From a virus, in IMG/VR virus record IMGVR_UViG_3300042691_039794, positions 1 through 64,000 of that record: DNA of 64,000 bases; one strand, written 5' to 3'. This document shows, one piece after another, positions 41,214 to 49,345 of this stretch. A program made the position numbers and the translations under genes. Every line of letters begins with the position of its first letter. Position 1 is the first letter of the stretch. A model generated the notes under the pieces. It made no database searches. It was not told the origin of the DNA and saw only the letters and a program-made list of their open reading frames with translations.

Positions 41214-41809
41214 AAACTATATTTTTAGATAATGATGGAGTGATTTGTCTCTCCAACAATTGGGGTGAGAGAGCAAAAAAATGGGCGAACTTTAAAAGAG
41301 ATAACCCTGAAGTTGAATTTACAAGTAGACCTGTTCAGTGTAGATTTGACGACTTTGATGATAAGGCCGTCAAGGTATTAAACGAGATACTTGAACAAAC
41401 TGGTGCTGAGATCGTTGTGAGTTCTGATTGGAGATTACATGCAACATTGGAAGAACTTGGTGAATACTACGAGAGTCAAGGGATTATCAAACGACCTATT
41501 GCAGTTACAGATCAATTCAAAGATCTATTCCCTAAGGAATGGAACGCGTTTAGATTTCGTGCTGAATTAGAATTAGAAAGAAGTATGGAGATAGGACATT
41601 GGATAGAGAATCATCCCGAGGTTACTCATTGGGTTGCGGTTGATGATTTGAATATGAGCCCTGAGTTTTTATCCAAATACTTCTCACATAGTGAAAACGA
41701 AGGTAAAAATCCCGGTTTATCTAATTTTGTACTAACACCAAGATCAAGAGAGGGCATCAAACAATCGGGAATTAAAGAAAAAATTATTAAATTTCTAACA
41801 AATGAGTAA
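41210..41809 (+). CDS. HAD-superfamily phosphatase (HAD_SAK-like)
   Basis: A 199-residue haloacid dehalogenase-fold protein. Motif I is IFLDNDGVI (nucleophile Asp and the +2 Asp), motif II is VVSSDWR, and the C-terminal VAVDDLN gives the metal-binding acidic pair. It resembles the HAD_SAK families of phages proposed for nucleotide or RNA-end phosphate removal. A role beside the cREC/RNA ligase pair is possible. Confidence 0.82.
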   Translation: MKTIFLDNDGVICLSNNWGERAKKWANFKRDNPEVEFTSRPVQCRFDDFDDKAVKVLNEILEQTGAEIVVSSDWRLHATLEELGEYYESQGIIKRPIAVTDQFKDLFPKEWNAFRFRAELELERSMEIGHWIENHPEVTHWVAVDDLNMSPEFLSKYFSHSENEGKNPGLSNFVLTPRSREGIKQSGIKEKIIKFLTNE

Positions 41810-41975
41810 TAGGTTTAAAAATCTCAAAATTGGAGATAGAGTAAAAACTAAATTGTCTGGTATGGCAACTGTAGTGGAAATTGGTTGTTATGGCGGACAC
41901 ATGGTAAAATTGTTATGTGACAATCCAAGGTGGTTTTGCCCATATTTTTATGAAACTGAATTAGAATTAATATGA
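41802..41975 (+). CDS. Small KOW/SH3-like protein (57 aa)
   Basis: ORF MSNRFKNLKIGDRVKTKLSG with GMATVVEIGCYGGHMVKLLCD. The GDRV...ATVVEI...VKL pattern is that of a small SH3/KOW-type barrel. Overlaps both neighbours by 4-8 bp. Confidence 0.6.
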   Translation: MSNRFKNLKIGDRVKTKLSGMATVVEIGCYGGHMVKLLCDNPRWFCPYFYETELELI

Positions 41976-42361
41976 TGACAAAAGAAGAGATGAATGATTA
42001 CCTTGAATCAATAGGCGGACTTGAGAATGGTATGTTTTCGAACAAACCAAAAATTTTCACTTGTGATTTTTTTTATGTTGACGAAGGATGGTACGCATTA
42101 ATAAAAAATTTGATTGATGATCTTTTACAATTAGGTTGGGATAAAAAAGTAACTCAAGTTAAGGAAAAGTTTGGAGGACTGAGGTTTTATATCTGTAATG
42201 GGTCAGATGAAATTTTCAAAAGAATTACAATTGCTGAAGAAGAAAGTTATAAAATTTGTGAAACTTGTGGACAAATTGGAACGTTAAGAACAAATATAGG
42301 TTGGTATTTAACACTATGCAACAAACATTATGATGAAAAATATAAAAAAACTATTTCATGA
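41972..42361 (+). CDS. Zinc-ribbon phage protein (129 aa)
   Basis: The C-terminal half has VKEKFGGLRFY, then CETCGQIG and a later CNKHYD, forming a likely zinc ribbon. The VKEKFGGLRFY phrase is one I have seen in many phage hypothetical proteins. Function unknown. Confidence 0.72.
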   Translation: MMTKEEMNDYLESIGGLENGMFSNKPKIFTCDFFYVDEGWYALIKNLIDDLLQLGWDKKVTQVKEKFGGLRFYICNGSDEIFKRITIAEEESYKICETCGQIGTLRTNIGWYLTLCNKHYDEKYKKTIS

Positions 42362-42647
42362 TAGACCAGATCTTTTAGAAAATACAGAAGTCAAAAAATT
42401 GATAGAATACACGCAAGAACTTGAAGGACAAATTTTTGAAAGAAAAGTTGAAGATACTTATGATAAAGAACATATGTTAAAATCTATGATCTCAGATATT
42501 TTATTAAGTTGTAAAGAATACGATGAAAACAAGATACTCCAAGAAAGATATCCTGATTTATATAAAAAAATTGATGCGGATGATTTAGTAAAAAATTTAA
42601 TGAACTATATTATAACTATGAACTCTAAAAATAATTTAAAAATATAA
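42330..42647 (+). CDS. Hypothetical helical protein (105 aa)
   Basis: Unrecognised acidic all-helical protein (LFHDRPDLLENTEVKKLIE). It starts 32 bp inside the previous gene. Translation is probably coupled. Confidence 0.6.
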   Translation: MMKNIKKLFHDRPDLLENTEVKKLIEYTQELEGQIFERKVEDTYDKEHMLKSMISDILLSCKEYDENKILQERYPDLYKKIDADDLVKNLMNYIITMNSKNNLKI

Positions 42648-42649
42648 AA

Positions 42650-42967
42650 ATGGAACAAAATGCAAAACAAAAAGTCAAACTAATCATGGTTGAAAATCAA
42701 CCATATATTGTTTGTTCAGATAAGTTAAAAGTTGGTGACAAAGCACTCGTCACAGTTGGTGGTCAATTCCCTTCGGTTGTACTATGTGAAAACGAAATGG
42801 TCTTAAATTTGATAGTTGATTCGAAACTTTCACTAACAAATGCCTTTAAAGTTTTTATGGAACCTGACGCAATAAAATTCGAAAGTCAACAAATTGAAAA
42901 AATATTAGAAAACGACGGTTTGTTAGAGGTCGAGTATGACGGAAAAAATTATAAATATTCATTATGA
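42650..42967 (+). CDS. Hypothetical beta-barrel-like protein (105 aa)
   Basis: Beta-rich protein (KVKLIMVENQPYIVCSDKLK; VGDKALVTVGGQFPSVVLCE). The VGDKALV and VVLCENE phrases suggest a small SH3-like domain. It ends in an ATGA with a small membrane ORF. Confidence 0.65.
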   Translation: MEQNAKQKVKLIMVENQPYIVCSDKLKVGDKALVTVGGQFPSVVLCENEMVLNLIVDSKLSLTNAFKVFMEPDAIKFESQQIEKILENDGLLEVEYDGKNYKYSL

Positions 42968-43068
42968 TGGAAATAGAAAAATATGTTCAAATGATAGGAA
43001 TTCCTTTAGTTCTTATTGGCATATTGATTCATCTTATTTACAGACATTTTAAAAAAAGACCAAAATAA
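42964..43068 (+). CDS. Tiny membrane protein (34 aa)
   Basis: MMEIEKYVQMIGIPLVLIGI then a basic tail (RHFKKRPK), a single membrane helix. ATGA overlap upstream and a 3-bp gap downstream. Confidence 0.5.
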   Translation: MMEIEKYVQMIGIPLVLIGILIHLIYRHFKKRPK

Positions 43069-43071
43069 GAC

Positions 43072-43350
43072 ATGGAAAACTTTTCGGAAGATCAAATAAA
43101 TGAAATGATTTCTGAAATCAAATCAAAAAAAAGACAAACCAAGTTTGTTTTGGTCATTTCAATTTCAATGTTGTTTTTTGAATTTTTCTTTCTTTTAATA
43201 AATAAATTTAAATTGGACTACATGTTTCTATTTGTAGTCCTTTTTCTTTTATTTCAAATTTACATGGGATTTATTAAATCATTAGAACAAAATGTAACAA
43301 TTATATTTTTGGAAGATTTAAAAAAACATAAATTAACTAAAAAAAAATAA
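43072..43350 (+). CDS. Two-helix membrane protein (92 aa)
   Basis: Cytoplasmic helix with INEMISEIKSKKRQTK, then two hydrophobic segments (FVLVISISMLFFEFFFLL and MFLFVVLFLLFQIYMGF) and a Lys-rich tail. Same layout and INEM phrase as the protein at 33128. Confidence 0.65.
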   Translation: MENFSEDQINEMISEIKSKKRQTKFVLVISISMLFFEFFFLLINKFKLDYMFLFVVLFLLFQIYMGFIKSLEQNVTIIFLEDLKKHKLTKKK

Positions 43351-43571
43351 TGGATGTTTTGGATCTTCATGGAATTAAACACGCCGACGTTCAAAAAGTT
43401 TTGGATTCTTTTCTTTTCGAAAACATGAAACACAACAAGAAAAAAGTAGAAATAATTACAGGATTGAGTGAACAAATGAAAATAATTGTGAAAAATGTTT
43501 TAGAAGATTATAGTTTTGATTTTGAACAGGATTTTATAAATCCAGGAAAAATTATAGTCCATCTTGTTTGA
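43350..43571 (+). CDS. Smr (small MutS-related) domain protein
   Basis: A 73-residue stand-alone Smr domain. LDLHGIKHADVQKVLDSFL gives the LDxHG motif, and VEIITGLSEQMK corresponds to the TGxG loop, with Gly kept and the second Gly changed. Smr domains nick DNA or RNA or act on stalled ribosomes. The start overlaps the preceding stop by 1 bp. Confidence 0.85.
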   Translation: MDVLDLHGIKHADVQKVLDSFLFENMKHNKKKVEIITGLSEQMKIIVKNVLEDYSFDFEQDFINPGKIIVHLV

Positions 43572-43639
43572 GTAAATTAACATAAAACATTTACAAGATT
43601 TAGTTTTTTTCTTAATTTTTTTTAAATAAAACATACAAC

Positions 43640-43816
43640 ATGGACAAAAGAATTATACACGAACAATTATTGAATGAACACAGGATGTTGATCAATAAAA
43701 TTTCTGATATCAAATCACAATCTGTAGAATTGAATCCTCAACAGAAAAATGAAATTTCTAATTTGGAAAAAAAAGTAAAACTAATCGCTGAAAAATTATA
43801 TAATTTATACAAATGA
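43640..43816 (+). CDS. Hypothetical coiled-coil protein (58 aa)
   Basis: ORF MDKRIIHEQLLNEHRMLINK followed by a Lys/Glu/Leu helix. Its stop overlaps the dehydratase start in an ATGA. It heads the sugar module after a 68-bp AT-rich gap. Confidence 0.6.
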   Translation: MDKRIIHEQLLNEHRMLINKISDIKSQSVELNPQQKNEISNLEKKVKLIAEKLYNLYK

Positions 43817-44736
43817 AAGTAGTAGTAACAGGTGGTGCAGGATTTATTGGATCCGCGTTTATAAATCATTTATTGGATAATTTTAAGTGTGATGTTCTTT
43901 GTGTGGATAAATTAACCTATGCCGGCGAAAGAAAAAATATAAAACATGATGTTTCTTTCTTACAAAAAGATATTTGTGATTTGACATCAGAAGACCTTGG
44001 TGAATTTGATTACATTGTACATTTTGCCGCTGAATCTCACGTAGATAATTCTATAAAAAATGGTTTACCATTCATCAGGACAAATGTAGAAGGGACATTC
44101 AACTTGCTGGAAATCTCAAGAAAAAACAAAAATTTAAAAAAATTTATTCATATTTCAACCGATGAGGTTTATGGTGACATGGCAGAGCTAGAAAAAGATT
44201 ATCTTGCCAAAGAAACTGATCCTTTAAGCGGAAGTTCATATTACTCCGCAACAAAAGCCGCTTCTGACATGTTAGTACTTTCAGCGAATAGAACATATAA
44301 TTTACCTTTTTTGATTACCAGAACTTGTAATAATTTTGGGGAACATCAGTTTGAGGAAAAATTTTTACCAACAGTTGCAAGGTCAATCAAAAATGGACAA
44401 CCAATCCCTGTTTATGGTGATGGTAATCAAATTAGAGAATGGATGTATGTTTATGACAATGTAAAAATAATTTGTGAATTAATGTTTGATAATACTGTAA
44501 AAAATGAAATATATAATATCGGTACTGAATATAGATGTACTAATCTAGAAATAATTCAAAAAATAGGAAAAATTATGAACATGGAAGTGACTTATAAAAA
44601 TGTTCAAGACCGATTAGGACATGACAAAAGATATGGTTTGGATTCTACAAAAACAAAGAAATATTTTAAAACGATAAAAAATGAAATCCCAAGATTTGTA
44701 ACTCTTGATGATTTTCTACACAAAATGTATTCCTAA
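43813..44736 (+). CDS. dTDP-glucose 4,6-dehydratase-like enzyme
   Basis: A 307-residue extended short-chain dehydrogenase. VTGGAGFIGS binds NAD, HFAAESHVD and STDEVYGD are family marks of RmlB-type dehydratases, and the catalytic Tyr/Lys are in YYSATKAASD. Slightly shorter than RmlB (about 340-360). The probable reaction is dTDP-glucose to the 4-keto-6-deoxy sugar. With the GT9-like gene at 45623 it suggests phage-directed glycan synthesis. Confidence 0.9.
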   Translation: MKVVVTGGAGFIGSAFINHLLDNFKCDVLCVDKLTYAGERKNIKHDVSFLQKDICDLTSEDLGEFDYIVHFAAESHVDNSIKNGLPFIRTNVEGTFNLLEISRKNKNLKKFIHISTDEVYGDMAELEKDYLAKETDPLSGSSYYSATKAASDMLVLSANRTYNLPFLITRTCNNFGEHQFEEKFLPTVARSIKNGQPIPVYGDGNQIREWMYVYDNVKIICELMFDNTVKNEIYNIGTEYRCTNLEIIQKIGKIMNMEVTYKNVQDRLGHDKRYGLDSTKTKKYFKTIKNEIPRFVTLDDFLHKMYS

Positions 44737-44738
44737 AA

Positions 44739-44990
44739 ATGACTGGGTTATTGATAAAAAGAAATAACGAATGGGTTGTAAAATACGACAGAGGTCATGA
44801 GGTTTTATTTTACGAAATTTGTGAACAATCAAAAATATGGACCCAAAAAGAAAGCGTGTTAAAATTTTTACACGAAAATGTAGAAGTAGAATTCAACTTG
44901 ATTGTTAGCGGTTCTTATGATCGAAATAAACAAGAACAAGTTAGGGAATTTTGCGCTAAAATAATACTAGTCGAACACAGTAGCATATGA
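44739..44990 (+). CDS. Hypothetical protein in sugar module (83 aa)
   Basis: Small alpha/beta protein (MTGLLIKRNNEWVVKYDRGH) 2 bp after the dehydratase and overlapping the methyltransferase by 4 bp. No motif recognised. Confidence 0.6.
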   Translation: MTGLLIKRNNEWVVKYDRGHEVLFYEICEQSKIWTQKESVLKFLHENVEVEFNLIVSGSYDRNKQEQVREFCAKIILVEHSSI

Positions 44991-45622
44991 TAGATAACTA
45001 TGAAATTTTAGAAAATGGACTTATAAAACAACTTGAATTTATATCTAAAATACAGGAATATAATTTTCAATATGTTGATGAAAGGTATAATAAATATGGT
45101 GAGAAAGGACCCCAAATGGCAGGATTAAGATTTGGATATCTATTAGGTATTTTGGGATTCACTCCCGAATCAATATTAGATGTTGGATTTGGTAATGGTG
45201 ACTTTTTGAAAGTATGTAAACAAGGTGTTGACAAGTGTTATGGAAACGATATTTCTGAATATCCACTACCGAATGGTGTTGAATTTGTAAAAGATATTAC
45301 TGAGAATTTTTATGACGTTATTTCTATGTTTGACGTTTTGGAACATTTTGAAGATATTTCTTTTGTAAAAAATCTTAAATGTAACTATATGTACATTAGT
45401 TTACCTTGGTGCCATAACTTTTCTGATGAATGGTTTGAAAACTGGAAACATAGAAGACCGGATGAACATTTATGGCATTTCAATCAAAAATCTATTGAAA
45501 AATTTTTTAATGAAATGGGATTTGATATGGTCGTTTATTCGGACATTGAAGACACAATAAGAAAACCAAGTGACGAACACCCAAACATATTAACTTGCAT
45601 TTTCAAAAAAAGAAAATCGTAA
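44987..45622 (+). CDS. SAM-dependent methyltransferase (class I)
   Basis: A 211-residue Rossmann methyltransferase. SAM motif I is ILDVGFGNGDFL, the acidic post-I residue is in YGNDISE, and FDVLEHFED with YISLPWCHNF follow, the layout of Methyltransf_23-type enzymes in sugar clusters. The likely target is a sugar or small molecule made by the neighbours. Confidence 0.85.
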   Translation: MIDNYEILENGLIKQLEFISKIQEYNFQYVDERYNKYGEKGPQMAGLRFGYLLGILGFTPESILDVGFGNGDFLKVCKQGVDKCYGNDISEYPLPNGVEFVKDITENFYDVISMFDVLEHFEDISFVKNLKCNYMYISLPWCHNFSDEWFENWKHRRPDEHLWHFNQKSIEKFFNEMGFDMVVYSDIEDTIRKPSDEHPNILTCIFKKRKS

Positions 45623-46537
45623 ATGAAATTTGGGTTCAAAATTTCAGGTTGTTTTGGAGATGTTTTATATTCTACACCCGTTCTTAAGTATTTGAGTAAA
45701 TGTCATAACGATGTTTTAAATGTAGAAACAAATTACCCAGAAGTATTTGAAAATAATCCATATGTTGGTAAAGTATATAATCCTGAAGAAGGACAAATAA
45801 TACCACACGATCAAATATTTTATGATTGTAATGGACACAATTTTGGTGATGTACAAAAACAAATCAGAAAAATGTATTTGACTGATTATTGGTCAACACA
45901 TTTAGGTTTTATTCTTTCACCCGAGGAAAAAACTATAGAATATTTCCCACAAAAACTGGACATTGATTTACCAAACAAAAAATATATTGTTATTAATCCG
46001 TCAAAAACATGGGATTGTAGAACATGGTCTAAACAAAATTGGGAAGAACTTACTAACAAAATTATAGAGTTTGGTATTGACGTGGTTGTTGTTGGTAAAA
46101 ATATTGTCTATAATGAAGACGACAAAAAAACTTCATTACAAGTTGAAAATTCAAATGTGATAAGTTTGGTGGATAAATTAAATTTATCCCAACTTTGGCA
46201 TCTTTTAGAAAATAGTTCGATGGTTATAACAATGAATGCGGGATTATTACCTTTTGCTGGCACAACTGATTGTAAAATTTTACAACTAGGAGGCGCAATA
46301 AATCCTTATTACAGAACACCCTATAGAAAAGGTTCACAAGATTACAAACATAAATTCATAAGTGGTTCTTGTGATTTGTTTTGTCAATCAGACATGAAGT
46401 ACAATGTTTTAGGTGATAAAAAAATAACAAGATGGAATGGATACAGATCGCCGGGTTGTTATGAAAATAAACCAACCTTTGAATGCCATCCATCGGTTAA
46501 TGCCGTTTTCAATGGAGTTTTGGAATTTTTAAAATAA
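45623..46537 (+). CDS. GT9-like glycosyltransferase
   Basis: A 304-residue protein with the layout of glycosyltransferase family 9 (heptosyltransferase type). The N-terminal GCFGDVLYSTPVLKYL corresponds to the donor/acceptor loop. The C-terminal YIVINPSKTWDCRTWSKQNW, SLVDKLNLSQLWHLLENSS and TMNAGLLPFAG match the nucleotide-sugar domain. It could modify host LPS or a phage component. Confidence 0.85.
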   Translation: MKFGFKISGCFGDVLYSTPVLKYLSKCHNDVLNVETNYPEVFENNPYVGKVYNPEEGQIIPHDQIFYDCNGHNFGDVQKQIRKMYLTDYWSTHLGFILSPEEKTIEYFPQKLDIDLPNKKYIVINPSKTWDCRTWSKQNWEELTNKIIEFGIDVVVVGKNIVYNEDDKKTSLQVENSNVISLVDKLNLSQLWHLLENSSMVITMNAGLLPFAGTTDCKILQLGGAINPYYRTPYRKGSQDYKHKFISGSCDLFCQSDMKYNVLGDKKITRWNGYRSPGCYENKPTFECHPSVNAVFNGVLEFLK

Positions 46538-46542
46538 AACAA

Positions 46543-46980
46543 ATGAAAAATTTAAATGATTTTAGGATTGTAAAATTTGTGTATCCATTCCCTTTGACAG
46601 AATTAGAAGAAATGTTGTGGGGAAAAATGACAATTGAGGAATCCAAGTGGGCAATACAATTAACTTTGAAAGGTATCAATGAAACTGGTGGTGATGAAAA
46701 CAGTTGTTGGGACCTGTTGTTTCTTGATTCAAAACTACAAGAAAAAATAGAAACCATACTTGAAAAGTATTCGATACAATATAGTTTGGAATATCACAAT
46801 GATAAAATTTTGAATTTTGACAAATATGAAAATTTTTTTAGTGATAAATTTTTAAAAAAGTTTAATGAATATTTGAAACAAAATTTGACAGTTGATGAAA
46901 TTTTAGATAATATTTTGAAAGTTGGGGTGGAAAATATTTCAGTATTTGAAAAATATTTTTTAGACAATTTTAATATTTAA
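46543..46980 (+). CDS. Hypothetical protein (145 aa)
   Basis: Unrecognised, helical and acidic (PFPLTELEEMLWGKMTIEES). It lies 5 bp after the glycosyltransferase and may end that operon. Confidence 0.65.
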   Translation: MKNLNDFRIVKFVYPFPLTELEEMLWGKMTIEESKWAIQLTLKGINETGGDENSCWDLLFLDSKLQEKIETILEKYSIQYSLEYHNDKILNFDKYENFFSDKFLKKFNEYLKQNLTVDEILDNILKVGVENISVFEKYFLDNFNI

Positions 46981-46994
46981 AAATTCGAAATAAT

Positions 46995-47087
46995 ATGGTA
47001 AAAAATGATGGACCTGAGATTGAATTGATGTTTTGTGTAATGGTTGGTATTTTTTTGGGAATTTTATTGATTAATTTGATGAAATAA
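46995..47087 (+). CDS. Tiny membrane protein (30 aa), tentative
   Basis: MVKNDGPEIELMFCVMVGIF followed by LGILLINLMK, one membrane helix. Located in a small gap with no other ORF. Confidence 0.45.
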   Translation: MVKNDGPEIELMFCVMVGIFLGILLINLMK

Positions 47088-47092
47088 TTACC

Positions 47093-47398
47093 ATGGGATT
47101 TGACAAAAAAATATTAGAGTTGAGTAGAACTATCTACCAAACCTCAATAATGGCACATAGTACAAAAAAAGACCCATCTCATCAAATTGAACAAATCAAA
47201 AATTTGATCAGAGAGTTTATAAGAGTCGAGGTAGTTCCATATGAATTGACTGATTCAGAAAAAATGAGTTTTATACTAAAAAATGAGATGAAAATTTGTG
47301 ACGCAATATCTAAAGGACATAAAGCAACCGATCAAGATGAGTTTGCTGAAGTAAGAAAAAAAATGAAAAAATATAGACAAGATTTAAAATTAATATGA
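47093..47398 (+). CDS. Hypothetical protein (101 aa)
   Basis: All-helical, charged protein (KKILELSRTIYQTSIMAHST). Overlaps the next gene by 4 bp. Not recognised. Confidence 0.62.
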   Translation: MGFDKKILELSRTIYQTSIMAHSTKKDPSHQIEQIKNLIREFIRVEVVPYELTDSEKMSFILKNEMKICDAISKGHKATDQDEFAEVRKKMKKYRQDLKLI

Positions 47399-47682
47399 GC
47401 GAAGATAAAATACCTTACCCCTTAAAAAACTCACAACTTGGACCTGATGGGGCATTTGATGATCAGAATGGAAAAAAAGTTTGTATTGGATCAGATGGTT
47501 ACTACGATGACGATGAAGATATGTCAATTTGGGATAATACTTTAAGAGACGGACTTGAAGAAATTGAAGTATTTGAGACAATTCAAAAAATAAGAAACTA
47601 CTATAATGGTCACCACAATATTGATGGAAGACCACCCTCAAGAAAAGATTTTAATGATTACCTTGATTCGTTAGAAAAATAG
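47395..47682 (+). CDS. Hypothetical protein (95 aa)
   Basis: Acidic protein with a beta-turn N-terminus (SQLGPDGAFDDQNGKKVCIGSDGYYDDDED) written here as two parts, SQLGPDGAFDDQ and VCIGSDGYYDDD, and a helical end. The Asp/Gly-rich turns could bind calcium, but no EF-hand fits. Confidence 0.55.
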   Translation: MSEDKIPYPLKNSQLGPDGAFDDQNGKKVCIGSDGYYDDDEDMSIWDNTLRDGLEEIEVFETIQKIRNYYNGHHNIDGRPPSRKDFNDYLDSLEK

Positions 47683-47697
47683 TTTTATTTTTTCTTT

Positions 47698-47937
47698 ATG
47701 ACAGAAAAAGAACTATATCTTCTTGGGTTTGAAAAACATCACATGGAAGAAGACGATGATTATTATTACTACCTTGATGTAGTGAGTGGATTAGGATTTA
47801 TAACCTGCACAAGTTTTCAGGCAAATGAGAACGGATGGTATGTGGAAATATTCAATACAGAACCATCAATTAGATTCACAAAGTTTGGCGAACTTCAAGG
47901 AATACTCAATCAACTAACAAGTGCAATCGTAAAATGA
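47698..47937 (+). CDS. Hypothetical protein (79 aa)
   Basis: Small alpha/beta protein (LYLLGFEKHHMEEDDDYYYY). The LGFEKH...YYYLDV pattern is common in phage hypothetical proteins. First gene of the run leading to thymidylate synthase. Confidence 0.65.
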   Translation: MTEKELYLLGFEKHHMEEDDDYYYYLDVVSGLGFITCTSFQANENGWYVEIFNTEPSIRFTKFGELQGILNQLTSAIVK

Positions 47938-48170
47938 TAAAACATTACCCCCAACCTAAAGAAAAATACCAACACTATAAAGGTGGTCAGTACGAAGTTA
48001 TTTGTATGTGTAATCATACAGATACCAATGAACCACTTGTAATTTACAAATCACTTTCTTTTGGTTCACAATACGCAAGACCATTTTCTGAGTGGTACGA
48101 TGAGGTCGAAACTAAAAAATGGGGAAATAAAGAATATTCAGTTTTAAGATTTGAAAAAATAGAAGAGTAA
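47934..48170 (+). CDS. DUF1653 protein
   Basis: A 78-residue protein matching DUF1653: KYQHYKGGQYEVICMCNHT, LVIYKSLSFGSQYARPFSEW and a C-terminal (V/S)LRFEKI. The family is a small barrel of unknown role found in bacteria and phages. Both ends overlap neighbours (4 bp and 1 bp), including thymidylate synthase. Confidence 0.88.
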   Translation: MIKHYPQPKEKYQHYKGGQYEVICMCNHTDTNEPLVIYKSLSFGSQYARPFSEWYDEVETKKWGNKEYSVLRFEKIEE

Positions 48171-49342
48171 TGAATACATTAGACAAACAATACCAAGAAT
48201 TACTCCAAGACATATTGGATAATGGAGTAACAAAAAGTGATCGTACAGGGACTGGAACCAAATCTATTTTTGGTTATACAATCCGTCATAATATGAGTGA
48301 AGGATTTCCTGTGTTAACAACCAAGAAAATGGCGTGGAAGACGATGGTTACCGAATTGTTATGGTTCCTTCGTGGTGATACAAATATTAAATTCCTTGTT
48401 AATAACGGTTGTCACATTTGGGATGGTGATTCTTATAAAGCATATGAAAAGTGGTACGATGAGGTAGCAGTTCATTCTCCGTTTGGAGAGGTGCCAAGAA
48501 TGACAAAGGAAAGCTTTATCAAAGCGATTGGGCTTGATGATGAGTTTGCTAAGAAGTGGGGTGATTTAGGGCCAGTATACGGTAAGCAATGGAGAAGATG
48601 GGGTAGAAAGAATGTGACTAATTACGACTTAAAGGATGTAAAAGGTTCCGACCAACATAAAGTAATACAGGCAATTGAAAATGGTGAAGATGTTACCAAG
48701 TATGGTGTTAAAATAGAATACCAAAACAATTCAATAGACCAAATCCAAAACCTAATCAACGACCTTAAAACAAATCCTGACTCAAGACGACTAATGGTTA
48801 ACGCTTGGAATGTAGGTGAATTAGACCAAATGGTTTTACCACCTTGTCATTATGGATTTCAAGTTTATACAAGAGAGTTGAGTAGTGGTGAACGTAGAGA
48901 TTGGGTCATCAAAAATAGAAGTCAACAAATGCCTAAGTTTTTTGATAGATTAGGATGGGAAGGTAATGTTGCTGAAGTTCTTGAAAATTTTAATGCCCCA
49001 ACCAAAGCAATCTCTCTAATGTGGAATCAACGTTCAGTAGATACATTCTTAGGTTTACCATTCAACATTGCATCTTACGGACTTCTACTTACAATCTTGG
49101 CTAAAGAAGTTAACATGGTTCCTGACCAGTTAATTGGAAACTTAGGTGATACTCATCTTTACCTTAACCATCTTGAACAGGCGAAAGAACAAATTGGAAG
49201 AGAACCATTTGAGTTACCAACCTTAAATCAGTTCCCAACTTATGAAGGGTCAAGACCATCAATAGAATCTTATGTGGTAGGTGATTTCACACTAAAAAAT
49301 TATCAATCACACGAAACAATTAAAGCGCCACTTTCTAATTAA
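48170..49342 (+). CDS. thyA: Thymidylate synthase (ThyA type), enlarged
   Basis: A 390-residue ThyA that converts dUMP to dTMP using methylene-tetrahydrofolate. The nucleophile is in LPPCHYGFQ (Cys226), the phosphate-binding arginine is near SRRLMVNAWN, and the fold marks RTGTGTKSIFG and GDTHLYLNHLEQ are clear. Length exceeds the usual 264 or so because of insertions at about residues 85-190 and 235-260 (RELSSGERRDW). Catalytic parts are intact. Confidence 0.96.
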   Translation: MNTLDKQYQELLQDILDNGVTKSDRTGTGTKSIFGYTIRHNMSEGFPVLTTKKMAWKTMVTELLWFLRGDTNIKFLVNNGCHIWDGDSYKAYEKWYDEVAVHSPFGEVPRMTKESFIKAIGLDDEFAKKWGDLGPVYGKQWRRWGRKNVTNYDLKDVKGSDQHKVIQAIENGEDVTKYGVKIEYQNNSIDQIQNLINDLKTNPDSRRLMVNAWNVGELDQMVLPPCHYGFQVYTRELSSGERRDWVIKNRSQQMPKFFDRLGWEGNVAEVLENFNAPTKAISLMWNQRSVDTFLGLPFNIASYGLLLTILAKEVNMVPDQLIGNLGDTHLYLNHLEQAKEQIGREPFELPTLNQFPTYEGSRPSIESYVVGDFTLKNYQSHETIKAPLSN

Positions 49343-49345
49343 AAA

